A stretch of DNA of 64,000 nt from contig NC_134830.1 of the NCBI RefSeq assembly GCF_004210375.1, positions 11,718,001 to 11,782,000 of the forward strand. The letters run 5' to 3'. Source of the DNA: Tachypleus tridentatus. Lineage: Eukaryota > Arthropoda > Merostomata > Xiphosura > Limulidae. This document shows, one piece after another, positions 34,539 to 46,600 of this stretch (the first letter of the stretch is position 1; each line of letters starts with the position of its first letter). The position numbers were made by a program, and so were the translations under genes. The notes below the pieces were generated by a model that was not told the DNA's origin, searched no databases, and saw only the letters and a program-made list of their open reading frames with translations.

Positions 34539-35640
34539 GTAACACCATAAAAAATTTAAGCACAGACTTTTTTAATGTTATAAATTCTAATCTAATCAGT
34601 TTATCAACAAAAAGCATAAAATGAGAGGGTATTAGATACATACTGTTAATTTAAAAAGTGTGTAGCATTTTTTTATTGCACAGTAAATATTAATTTACAC
34701 TAATAAGTACCTTCACAGTTATGTCATCTAATATATTATCTTATCTACTTGATAATAGTCATTTTATAAATTTATTAAAATATTTTAAAGTTGATAACCT
34801 ATCCTGACATAAAAAAGATAACAAATAAAAAAATGATGCATAAGTTGTTAAGTTGTATTTTTGTAAAATCTATTAAACAGAAGGAAGTATATATAGAAGG
34901 AAGTAGGAATCTATTGTTTATTGGGTTATTATTCTCTACAAATATTCAAAATAGCTAAAAGGTAACACTGATAATTTGTGAAAGACAATTTTAAAACATA
35001 TCTGACCCTTACAAAAATTATGTATGTTATAGTCAAAAGCCAACTAGTTTAGAACTACATCAGTTATTACAGATCATAATTAAAATAAAATGCCTTAATG
35101 AAAGTCAACCAGTATAAAAAAAATTGTAAAATTTACTTACTGTTGTAAATCAATGAACTAGAAAATGAAATCCTAAAATCATTAGATTGTATTGAGTCAT
35201 TTGTAGTACTCTTGCTATTTATGATTTTTGTTGATATAGAACTGAAACTTCTTTTAACTAATAAAGTCTTATTTCCTAGTAATAACTATAACCATTTTCG
35301 TTTGTTTATTTATATCACTTCTATTCTTCACCTTCAGGTTTTCACCCTAATAAACAAAATATTAGACTTACACGATGACTGGAAATTCTGTACAATTGAG
35401 AAAAGCCTTACTATTATTGTTGGATTAACATGTTCATCACCAATGAAGTACTAATGAGTCATTTCTATTAATCAGGCACTAATGATGTGTTAACACATCA
35501 ATCAGCAAAGATGCTATAACTGTGTGTAAGCAAACAGATAAACAGTCCTTTAGTATTGTACAATGATCATGCATGTGTGTTTCCCTCTTTCAATTAGTAG
35601 AAAGTATTTTTTACTAAAATTTCAGTTCACATGACCTGAG
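34539..35640. other. dynein intron, unassigned part
   Basis: AT-rich. The 80-codon frame at 35212 has no recognised domain. Confidence 0.45.
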
Positions 35641-36150
35641 ATTTCTGCAGTGCCTTGTTTTGATTACTATTATGGCAACAAGATAGCAAAGTTGTTTAGA
35701 GTTTTACTCTGAATGAAACTGCAAGTAATTTACAAAATTCCAATGCACAGTCATTTGAAGAGGATGAAGTAGGTAGTAATTATGAACCCGGTGCTTGTGA
35801 GCCTGATGATTCAAGAGGACTGGAGTGTAAATACTAGGTTTTTTTCCAAACTGCTTCATTCATGGCAGATACAATAACCCAGACACTGACAGTGCACTGG
35901 AATACTGGTATAAACTGACAGGTGGCTGATTGTTCGAGCTAAATGTATCAGTCCAACTAATATTTATTTTATTGCATAGCCTCAACTGGTTACAGGTTTG
36001 CTACAAGAGGCTGTTCCAGTTGGAATATTCAAACTGCTTATTGTGGAGGATTTTTTGAATAGGATGGTTGCTGAAAGGAATAAGTTTGCTGAACAGCTAT
36101 TGGAATTGAACTTCCTGTTTTTTAATGCCTCTTTGACACAAGTAAGAAAT
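35641..36150 (+). pseudogene. probable piggyBac transposase fragment
   Basis: Plus-strand frames read an acidic stretch (EEDEVGSNYEPGACEPDD, about 35758-35815). After stops they read QEAVPVGIFKLLIVEDFLNR then MVAERNKFAEQL (about 36009-36105). The second segment has the layout of the start of the piggyBac (DDE_Tnp_1_7) transposase domain, where a hydrophobic F..LF..D.. is followed by I(V/A).E.N(R/K)(Y/F)A.Q. No catalytic Asp region is seen. Short and diverged, hence only moderate confidence. Confidence 0.45.
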
Positions 36151-36486
36151 AGGAGTCACTGTACATTATTGGCTTAGTGTATGAGATATAATTACTGTAG
36201 CAGTAAGTGTATGAAACCACGTTACACTGTGTACACTGTATTCACTAAAGGTTAAAATACCTGTGTTTGCACATATGATTGACACACAAGAACACCAAGA
36301 AGTAATGATTTATTGTTAAAGAAAATACACTTTAATTATACAGATGTGAAAAAACTAAACACTTAAGAGAAATTGTTTGATTGCTCTATATATTTAACAT
36401 GCAGTTTTTGAGTTTTCTTCATAAATGCCTACTTTTATTTAATTTTAACTAACATGGCACAACATGTATAAGTTTTTATCTTGTAG

Positions 36487-36567
36487 GATTTGTGATGAGT
36501 ACAAACACATTGTAGATAAAGCTTTAACCATTCCAAAAAAAGCACTCAGGAGTTGATGAACTCTAAG
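36487..36567 (+). pseudogene. dynein heavy chain relic, exon D, single-base frame break
   Basis: Acceptor ttatcttgtag then (R)ICDEYKHIVDKALTIPK. The expected continuation STQELMNSK is present only one base out of frame, after a run of A at about 36535-36541, and a donor aag|gtaaga follows. In the primary frame a stop appears four codons later. The break lies in a homopolymer, so a sequencing or assembly error is possible for this one lesion. Confidence 0.72.
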
Positions 36568-37453
36568 GTAAGAAATGAAAATAATATTGACATTTATTAC
36601 GTATGTTACATATTATACTTTATCTATTAGTCTACAACTAATTACGTTACATACATTACATATTACGATTTCAAATAACTAGACATTTTAATTTTAATTT
36701 AGAAGATAATTAAATGTCACAATGTATTAAATTTACAATATTTGCCAACAGGATTAATACACACAAGTTTCTTAACACAAACCAATTTTGACATACAAAA
36801 AAACAATACAATTTATAATAACAGTTATTAAAAATAATTATGAGAAATAATTATTTATATACTAAAATTTTACAAACTCACAAACAATATTCAGTCTTCT
36901 TTCTTGTCTGAAACTGGATATTTCATTAATAGTCCAGGCCCACAACGAATAAATTAGTTTTATGTTGATACACATGCATTTCATTTGAGAGGAATGCTAG
37001 CTAACTCTATTTGTGGTTAAAGTAAGCTGCAAAAAATTAATTTTTTTTTGTAACATAGTTGATGGTCGTTCTCAATTTTTTTTAAGTACAGATATAATCA
37101 TATACATGTGTATGTGTGTGTATTGTTTTCTTAAAGACAAATACACATAAAGATAGATATATACATGAAAAAAATCTAAAAAGGATTATGTTTGAAATGA
37201 TAGTGTAAAAGAAACGTGTTATACTAAGGAGTAATGTTTACTGTGTTTTTAGAAAAACTTAAAGGTAATGTTTCACAAATGTAAAAAAAGGTTTGATAAA
37301 ATATTTTTATCAAATTAATTATATTCTAATAATTTTTTCTTTGTTAAATATTACTTTTATTTTATGATAAACACTATATATACCTTTATATTTCATATAC
37401 TATATATTTCAAATTGTGAAGTATTTTCACTTTTTTATTTTTCATTTTTACAG
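36568..37453. other. dynein gene interval lacking expected exons
   Basis: Between exons D and E intact relatives have roughly 200 or more residues of linker sequence. This 886-base interval is AT-rich and shows none of it. Exon D ends in phase 0 and exon E begins in phase 2, so they cannot be adjacent exons of a working gene. Confidence 0.65.
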
Positions 37454-37585
37454 AGAGTGGGAACACAAGTTGTTGATGTTAGGAGAGATAATTGATGAGT
37501 GGTTAAAAGTTCAAGCTACATGGCTATATTTAGAGCCAATCTTTAGTTCCCCTGATATTATGGCTCAAATGCCAGAGGAGGGAAG
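37454..37585 (+). pseudogene. dynein heavy chain relic, exon E (linker)
   Basis: The best-conserved exon: (R)[43 protein letters not shown](R). The [17 protein letters not shown] signature is diagnostic of axonemal dynein heavy chain linker regions, and MPEEGR favours the DNAH3/7/12 group. Acceptor atttttacag and donor ag|gtatgc are good, and the exon is open throughout. Confidence 0.88.
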
Positions 37586-38048
37586 GTATGCACTACAACT
37601 ATTTTAATATTTCCTCAATGTTTTTTAGAATTTGTATAAGTAGTATTTTATTGCTTGTGTGAAGACAATTTATATATTATTGTTTTATCTCTGACTTTTT
37701 TATTCTCTTTATATACATATTTATGTATATAGCTTAGTATTTTAAACATCAAATATAATTATTAGTGCTTTGTGTAATTCAATTATCTTCTTATACTTAT
37801 TAGTTGAAATAGAAAAATGTAGTTGTGATAAAAATAAAATGCAGTTATTAAAAACGTTCCATACAGGAAAGAAATACAAATAGAAAACATATTTTTATTT
37901 GTTTAAATCTATTGTTACGGGTAGCACCACCTTTTAAATAATTTTGTGGTACATTTAAACTTTAAATGTGTTCCAACATCTTAGATGTTTTTTTTAAATA
38001 ATTGTTTGAATAATTACATCATCTTAATACTCTTATCATACAATACAG
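37586..38048. other. dynein intron
   Basis: AT-rich intron between exons E and F; nothing else recognised. Confidence 0.5.
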
Positions 38049-38189
38049 ATGATTCACAACTGTAGACAAGAACTGGAGAGACACCATGAAAGCTGCTGTT
38101 TTAGACAGACATGTACTGGCAGTTCTCCAGGTTGAAAAAATTTAGAGAAACTAAAGAAATCCAGTGAGTTGTTGGAACTGATTCAAAAG
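38049..38189 (+). pseudogene. dynein heavy chain relic, exon F, stop codon and frameshift
   Basis: Joined to exon E the sequence begins Arg-stop-Phe: TGA stands where relatives have Arg (a CGA to TGA change would explain it). It then reads TTVDKNWRDTMKAAVLDRHV, LAVLQVEK, loses one base in an A/T run near 38145, and continues LEKLKKSSELLELIQK to a donor (aag|gtaaaa). With the expected base the exon would be 142 bases and in phase. Two independent lesions in one exon support decay. The next exon of the family (head-proximal linker) is not found downstream in the window. Confidence 0.85.
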
Positions 38190-38936
38190 GTAAAATTGCA
38201 GTCCTTTTTGTTGAAACTGTTTAATCTCATTCAGAAGATAACTTTAGTATACTCAATGGCAGTTTTCACCTCTGGGATGTTCCCCATCATAAATTTAAAA
38301 AAGTATCTATAAAAATATTCAAGAAAACAAAATGGTCATAAATTTTCACTACCTAACTTAAATAAAGATATATACACATATAAATCAAATAAACAAAATA
38401 GGGAATTGTTTTTTTTGATTTGTTTATATTTTATAACGTTAATATGTCCTGCTAAGCACTCAGCTGTTGTCACCTTCACTTCACCACTGATATATAATTT
38501 TTATAGAAGTCTGGCCAACTGTTAGGAATACCCTCCTTACATTCACTTCATTGCTAACTTTTACTCCAACTTTCACACTTCACATCTCTAAGCAAATTGC
38601 TAACATAAATGCACATGCCACTCATGTGCTAGATGCCATTTGTGGACCACTCCACTTTTTCATGTGTAATTGCTTAGTTTTATATTTTGCTTTCCACAAC
38701 ATTTCAGTTAATGACATAATTGTTTTGCTATTATCAATGTGTTTTAAGTAAAGTTTTGTGTATATTTTACTTTTAAAATCAACAAAGTGGATTGCATATT
38801 TCCAAATAAGCTCAGTAAATTCACATTATTATTGCACTTGTGTTTAATTAAACCATCATTTTCTGAACTGTATTATATTAACCCTGATAAATATTTTAGA
38901 TAGATCACACTGTTCACAATAATACATTCATTAATA
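38190..38936. other. unassigned DNA after the last dynein exon
   Basis: No further dynein exon recognised; ordinary AT-rich sequence up to DIRS copy 2. Confidence 0.5.
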
Positions 38937-41900
38937 TAAAATGTCTTACTTCTGAGACCATACCTACCTTCTCACACAGAAAGCAATCTTTCTTGTGCAT
39001 CTGCCTGAGAGATTTGCATTCCACAATTCTTTAAACAACTTCAACCAACACTCACTAGATTTCTCATGATTTTCACCATTACATAATGATGTTATTATGT
39101 AATAAAAGCCCTCCACTAATATGAGCATGACATAATCTTCCTGTGCACTGAGATTTTCCACTGAGATTCTTCATTAATCTTCCTTAGCACTGTGTGTATT
39201 TGATGTATTTTGTTGTATTCATAACTTACAGAGGTTTGCAATCTAATAAAGGAACTTTGTTTTCTTTAGTTTATCAAACTATGAACTTTCAAGTTCATGC
39301 AACTTTGGCATCTGCTGAGATGAGGAATAACCTTGCAATTGTCAATTTCTTAATTTGGCTACTGAAAACATGTTAAACATAAATGGCATGATAGCCATTG
39401 TGCATAGGGTAGTAGGTTTTATTATGCAGCCATGAATTATTTCCCTCATTTTGAGAAGGAATATGATGAGAAAGACAACTTTTACTGTTTGTCTCCCCTT
39501 CTGGTTATGCTCTCTTGTCGTTGAGGAGAATTTTAGACATCCTCATGCTATTTGGACCTTATCACTCTATCTCTCATTCCATTGTCTTACTATATTTCCC
39601 ATTCTCTACATCACAACTCCCAACTTAAATAATTTTGATTCTTTTCTATCTTCTGAAAATTATGTTAATAATATTGCTTCCTTTATAGATCTACCCCATG
39701 TCAGTGATCTTATTTCTTGTCCTTGCTTTCTAATTCCTTTATCATGGCCTACAGTTAACTGAACTTCCTCCTTCTAGAGTCATAGACCTTGAAATCTTTT
39801 TTGCCTGTTTGGGAGCAAGCCCACTGAGGTCGATTTCACTCTCCAGTGCTTAGTTCTCTTGTCTTTGCTTAATACTACTTTCTGTGTTTTATTACCTTTC
39901 CTCTCTTCACTTCATGTAAGAGACAATTCATCGAGCCCTACTTGAATTTTCTGGCAATTCCTGTTCCCTTCTCCTTTCTGCCATAGACTGTACTACTACT
40001 CTTTCCCTGTTTACTTGTTTCATTATACTCCTCCCACTTCCTATATTTTTACCCCTTTTCCTATTTTATCCTTTTGCTCAATACTCTTCAGCCCAGTGTC
40101 AGACTTTCTGGATTCATCAATGACAATGGAGCAGATTCAGTTGTCATGGGGGCTGGTCTTTGTGATATGCACATCTTTGTTAACAACTATCTGCAGTTAG
40201 ATGGGTCATACTTGTTAGTTTTCATGGACTGTCCTTTCAATTCTTCTCTCAGTTAATAGCTGGTTAACTTCACTTCTCTCTCAAATTACATCTATCTTCA
40301 ATATCTGGAAGTCACTGTGCCAGATCTGTTGCACAAACAAGTCATAGAGAGGGTCTTACTTTCACCTGTTTGTGGTCCCCAATAAAACTGGGGACTGGAG
40401 GCTGGTAATCTACCTTTCCACTTTCATCTGCTAGGTGGTCATCCCTCATTTTTGCATGGAAAATTTCTTTACTCTTTGTTGGTTCTTTTTCCTTGGACTT
40501 TGGATGAGCAAGAGTGACATCTCAGATATGTTTCTTCATATTCCCAATGCTGAGTCTTAAAAATATTTCAAATTTGTTTCTTGAAATCATTCCTTCCAGT
40601 TCAGCGATCCTTTTTTCTTTTTAGCATTGCATTGACCTCCTATGTCTTTAACAGAACAGTCAAGGCTTTTGTGTACCATCTGAAAGAACTTGCTCTATGA
40701 TTTTCATTATTACATGAATGATTGGCTTCTTCTGTCCCATTAACAGGAGAAGTCTTACCTTCATACTTTCCTTCTGTAGGAAACTGTCTTTGTAGGATGG
40801 CTTGCCAAGACTTCTAAATGCTTTCTTATCCCATCAAATACCTTGTTTTTCTGGGAGTATTTTTTCAACTTCTTTCTCAGCTGGGCTGAATCTTACCCTG
40901 TCTATCTGCAAATGATGGAACATTCTCTCACTGGGATGTGAGTCTGTCCTACTCGTGTTGCCTGAGAGACTCTATTGTCTTTAGTAACTATAGCTTTCCT
41001 GAAACTGTTTATTCTACTGGGCCATGCTCATATCAACCATCTCTGAATGCCCTTGTGCAACCAGTGTAATGAATCACAGGAACCTTTGGGCCTACTGTTT
41101 CTCTTCTCACAGACATTTTGAGTGGCTGTCTACCACTTCGATACCACTATAAATGTGCACCTACTTCCACCCAAATTTTTCTTATGCCTTTTTCACCAAT
41201 ATATTCTTACTAGGAAGAGAGGCATCTCTGAATGACAACCTTATGTTGAACACTCTGATCAAGGATGTATCTTGACTTCAGCTTAATGTACTCAAACTTT
41301 TGGCAGTACTTTGGGCAAGTTCCCATTTCTACCCCTCCTGTTGGATCATTTAGTTATGGTTCACTCTTTAAACTTCACAGTCATATCTTATATCAAGTGT
41401 CAGAAAAGTATCAGATCCAGGACTCTTTGTTTTCAAACCCTATACCTTCTTTTTCGTGTGTCACTTCTCAATACATTTGCCTTATTGTCTGTCATGTACT
41501 ATATGTTGTAAACCTCAATGTAGGCCATATATCTTGACCAGACTTTGTTCTGCCCCATGGAATAGTTTATTGACTTTGGGTTTTCAGATGAGCGAGCTCT
41601 CTCCTGGGGGAGTCTATGCATCTGTGCTTTTGCCACACCTCCATGATTTTTATTATGGGCCCTTGTGGCACCTCTTTGACTGACTCATCACTGGTTTTCT
41701 TTTTTGCCTTCTGTCTTGCTATTTCCCTCTTTTCCTTCCTCTCACACCTTCTTTCTTGCTGCAACATGTTGCTATTTGATTTCATACTTGGGATTTATCC
41801 AATCCATTACCTGTCAAACCAGCCATTCTTATATGGTGATCTTTTTCCTGTCTTATTCTTGTTGCTTATCTACCCTGTCTATCTACCAGTGTAATAGTGT

Positions 41901-42885
41901 TTTTCATTCTGACCTATTCATCACCATCTTCATCCTGACTGTCTCATTGTTGGCTATCTCTCTTTTTTTACAATATTTTTCAACAAAGGGTTGGCTCTCT
42001 CTACCATTGTTGGTCATTAGGCTGCCTTGTCTACCACCCATTATCTTTCCTGATTTTGCAAGGTACTGTCTTCCCCAGTTCTATCCATATTTTTCCTCTC
42101 CTTCCATAGATATCCCTGCCCTGTTCCCTTGCTCAGTTTGGACCTTAATAATCTTGCATACTGTTACCCAGTTTCTCTGAGCCAATGGTCACCTGCTCCT
42201 TATATTAAATTTCCCTATAGTTCTATTTCCTCTTACTCCTTCCCTTAGGTCACCACCTCTCAGACCTCTATGCTTTGAACTCTTTCCATACCCTTTTCTA
42301 TCCTCCATATCTTTTACTTTATCGTGTCTGGTCTCTTTTCTTTCTAAGACTTCAGCATTTGGGAAGGTGATTCCTCCTTCTCCCATACTTCCCTTCCATT
42401 TCACAACTCCATGCTCAATCTGACTTGTGTCTTCTGTCGCATTCTGTTTATGCTGTATCTTGCTACCTAGCCTACATCTCATAATTTCCTGGCTCCCTTC
42501 ACTTCTTTCTTCCCTGGGATTTTCTTCTTTGAGGGACTTATCACTATCTAAACTTACAGGCTTAGTTTGTCAACTGCTGTTGTTGGTCTACTTTTCATTG
42601 GATGTCAATACCTGCAGGCTGTTCCATATTTCTTCTCATCAAATCTCCCATCTCACCCATTCTTTTGCCTCTTGTTTTTTGATGGCTACTTGATGACATT
42701 TTACAGACTGGCATGTGGACTACATCTTCCACTTTCATCACACACTATCTTCATCACCTGGCTGTCTCATCTCATGTGAGTTACTGCCTATTCCAGTCTG
42801 TTATCTTCCAATCTACTTACCATCCTTAGTCAGATGAATACATTTTCTCTATTTTACAGGATTCTGTAAAGTGGCTCACGGTGCC
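38937..42885 (+). mobile_element. decayed DIRS-type retroelement, copy 2
   Basis: The left end (38937-38979, aaaatgtcttacttctgaga then ccatacctaccttctcacac) resembles the terminal repeat of copy 1. Pol motifs in order on the plus strand: HLFVVPNKTGDWRLVIYLST (about 40362), WMSKSDISDMFLHIPN (about 40500), YMNDWLLLSH (the YxDDWL position, near 40708), then the RNase H-like VHSLNFTVISYIKCQKSIRS and RTLCFQTLYLLF (about 41358-41450). A tyrosine-recombinase end follows, QRVGSLYHCWSLG near 41980 and WTTSSTFITHYLHHLAVSSH near 42720. An upstream gag-like open frame lies at 39451-39762. Multiple stops and shifts, and a changed active-site Asp, make it inactive. I could not place its right terminal repeat. 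Confidence 0.85.
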
Positions 42886-43273
42886 ACTCAGAGTACTTTT
42901 ATTTCTCAAAATTTTGCACAAGTAGTATCCCACAAGTATATCCATGTGAAGCTCCTGCTATTGGGTGTCACACTCCATGAGTTTCTTTGGGTGCTCTCTG
43001 AATGGAGCTGAAATAGGTAAATCTTGCACCAGTCCCTTCACTATATTAATGTGGGATTTTAGTTTTTGTGTGATTAAATGTATATCATCTTGAAAGTTAC
43101 CATAGTGGTTAAAAAAGTCCAGATGAAAATGTATTTGTTATTGCAATAATAGCAACAATTTGACTTTGTAATAATTAATATAATTAATTTTTTGCATCAT
43201 TCAAATCATTAAGTTATGAGACTAATTATATCACCTGTCAGCTGGAATTAATGTGTATATATACATATACACA

Positions 43274-43350
43274 CTCCCCCGCTAGTCCAGCAGTATGTCT
43301 TCGGATTTACACCGCTAACATCAGGGGTTCGATTCCACTCAGTGGGCGAG
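43274..43350 (+). mobile_element. short SINE, family B, truncated
   Basis: ctcccccgctagtccagcag, then tttacaccgctaacatcagg, ggttcgattccactcagtgg; the 3' part is missing. Confidence 0.8.
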
Positions 43351-43390
43351 AAATTGTCCTCCTGGTTGGGGTTGTGCAGTAGGCTAACAA

Positions 43391-43669
43391 TTGTTGTTGT
43401 TGTTGTTTTGAATTTCGCACAAAGTTACTTGAGGGTTATCTGTGCTAGTCGTCCCTAATTTAGCAGTGTAAGATTAGAGTGAAGGCAGCAAGTCATCACC
43501 ACCCACCGCCCAGTCTTGGGTTACTCTGTTACCAACGGATAGTGGGATTGACCGTCACATTATAAAGCCCCCACGGCTGAAAGGGCGAGCATGTTTGGCA
43601 CGACGGGGATGTGAACCCGCGACCCTCAGATTACGAGTCGCACGCTTTAACGCTTGGCCATGCCGGGCC
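43391..43669 (-). mobile_element. tRNA-derived SINE, family A, with 12-bp target duplication
   Basis: Full-length minus-strand copy with a (tgt)n tail, body and head ending gcttggccatgccgggcc. It is flanked by identical gtaggctaacaa at 43379-43390 and 43670-43681, so the boundaries are exact and the insertion is fairly young. Confidence 0.97.
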
Positions 43670-43681
43670 GTAGGCTAACAA

Positions 43682-46600
43682 CCTACTCACTAAAAAACCA
43701 AGTCTGTTTTGAAACCCCAGAGTTTGCGGCCCTCTGTTCCTTACGGAATTTAGGGGCACTATTATTATTATTATATATACATACATATATGAGAAGCTTA
43801 ACAAATAACAGTTTCGGGTATATATGTGATGTTTTGTTTTGATAAATTCGAGAATACAACGAAAAAAAAAGTCAGAATAGTTTGTTATGAGACATGTACA
43901 CCGTGTTATATACATTGTCTGTTGATCAACAATGTAGTCAACAATTATACAAGAAAATACAATATTTTTACTATGTGTGACAAGAGAATATATTGTTCTT
44001 TTACCATAAAACACCAGCACTTTATTAAAGGGTGGTGATAATCTGAAATTTCATGGTTTAATGAGAGCCACAAACACAGGTCTAATGAGCCCTGTTGTAA
44101 AATCGAGGCTCAGACTAAAGGGAGCGCGGGGGGGTGATGTAGGGCACGTCTGGATTAGAGAGGCCCGAACCTGTTGTTAACTGTACACTAAACGTACACT
44201 ATGGTCATCGGCTTCAGCTGCTAAGGCGAATAAGGTAAGGCGTTCGACAATAAAACCGGCTAAACATGCATAACAACATAGACATGCACAATATACACAT
44301 TAGATTGATTCAGCTACAAGCAACAAATTGCTTACCAGATCTAAATAACAGGAGTTTATGATTGGGAGTGATATTTTCGAATTTCATGCTCTGTTCAGTC
44401 TGTTGTGATGAAAATGTTACTTAATCTTACACTACATTACAAGACGTAGGTAGATTCTGTGATAGTGCTTGCAAGCCTTGCATCTATACTTAGGCCTACT
44501 GACTGATACTTACAAACTATCACCTAAATCGAAAAGCTTAGAAGCACGCCTATATTAAAGATGTATATTTCGGCTACTGAAAAAGCCTACGTCTAGGCCT
44601 AATTATGTATTTTAATTGGTAAGAACATGAGAATCACAAGAATAAACAATTTGTAAGCCTGTGATGCAATAAAACAATTCAACAGACCAAACTGTAGGGG
44701 GATGATTGTATGCACCATACCCCCACCTAAAATGAAGGAGGTGTATCCCACTCATCCACCCCAGGATCTACGCCCCTACTTTAGATGACTGGGTGAAAAT
44801 CACTTGAATTTTACATGCGGAGAGAAAAATGGAGTTACCAGTTCTTATGTTGCTAGGACCCTGATGAGATGTTTGTTGGCATTATAAGCATAACATCAAA
44901 GCTTAAAGTGGTATGTTTTGTTTTTTATAGGAACTATAGAACAACTCTGCTGTCTCTAAACTATCTTCGGTCTACACCAAATATCTTACTCTCTTTCTTT
45001 TCCCTTTCATTCAAGTACAAGTGGTAAGATACAACACAAAGTAACAGTGAAACAAAGTGCATTGAACAGATGCATACAGGTTTTCAGTAAGGAGTCTAAT
45101 TAGTATATCCACTGCTGTGAATAGTAGTTAACAACTGTTGGCTTCTTGGAAGGGTAAGGTTCAGTAGCCAGTGCAATAAATACTTACTGGATAGAGGAAC
45201 TACATTTCTTTTCTTAAAATGTCATGTAAGAGTGGGATAAGAACAAAAGAAATGAACCCTTTCATTACAGAGTGTGTCTGTGTGACTTTGTTTATAATCA
45301 TCAGTTTCCACACTGTAACTTTTAAAATGATATGTGTATCTTCACAAAATCTGACTAGCTTTCTGTAAATATTACAAGTTTTTTGTATACAAAAAATTCA
45401 AAGTTTTTGATCAAGTATTTCACTAAAATTAAGTTATCTTTTGAAATTCAAGAATTGTTCAAACTGGTCCACTTTCTCTTCCTCCTCTTCAAAAACTGCA
45501 TTACAACAAACTTTAAGTGTTTTCAATCAATGGCAAGTAGTGTAGTGACTAAAATATAAGTTCAGTGTTATAAGATAGAATACACTGTTTAATGTAGGTG
45601 GTGGTAATTTATTTTGTGAGTTAATATTTCTTGACTGTTTTGTTTCACAGTAAGAAAGTTGAAAGCAGAAGGTTATTGAAAGTTGTGTAATTGATATTAA
45701 GGCTACAGAGATTTCTAGAATGCCTCAATACTCTGCAATACTTCCAGAGTAGGAAGTGAGCCAAAAGTAAAACCGAGGAAAAGAGACTTTCAGTCAGAGA
45801 GAAGTTAGAAAATGTGAAATGAATCATTTAAAATAGAGAAAAATAGTTTGGCTTGTCAACTGCATTTTAAACTAATTGAATTTGGCCAAAATGGATTTTT
45901 TGTGAAGAAGAGAACCATACAGTATTTAGATCCAGTTGTGATACATATATTGTGAAGAATTTGTCATGTTTCACTTGTTTTGAACATATTTTAAAATAAG
46001 TGGAATGCATGCTGTTCATTCATTTATTTTGAATTTATCTCCAAAATGTGGCAAACACCCACTGTAAAAGAATCCTTAGTCCAACACACCAATTTAAATG
46101 ATTATATATACTATTTAAAAGTAAGTTTCTAACTGGAATGAAATCAGAACATTGGAATAATTGTGGTTCTTTAAAAAAGCTGTGGGAGTGGGTGTGCTTT
46201 TAGGTCTAATACACCAGTGTCCAAATGTATTTCATAGTCACCAAAACTGTTTAAAATGTGTTAAAAGTTTTGCTATGTGACAAAAAAATTAACTGTGTTT
46301 TTACAGATGGGTAAAAAATACATAGTAATGTTTCCAATTATTTATTAATAGAATTAATTATACTGAAAAATAGGTGGTAGAAGTAAAGCACCAGTTCACC
46401 ACAGGTCAATAGCTGTTTTGGCATGTGGCAAGTGGTGACCATGTTGAACACCATAGGTCTGAGAGATCTAGAGCAGGTGAAAAACAATACTCTTTTCTCT
46501 CTTCTCATGTCTGGTGGTAATGAATGTGTTTGATTGTCAAACATAATGAATCTAATAATTACATGTTCTTATTCTGTTTGAAAAGAAGAAAGTGGTGTTT

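Noticed and set aside
36568-37453. Possible hidden dynein exons between exons D and E
   Set aside because: I looked for linker-type residues in all plus-strand frames and found only AT-rich non-coding sequence.
41704-42180. 158-codon plus-strand open frame and its neighbours at 41265-42779
   Set aside because: These are fragments in various frames of the decayed DIRS polymerase/recombinase, not separate genes.
43631-44020. 129-codon minus-strand open frame
   Set aside because: Begins in low-complexity sequence and ends in the SINE head; no protein motif.
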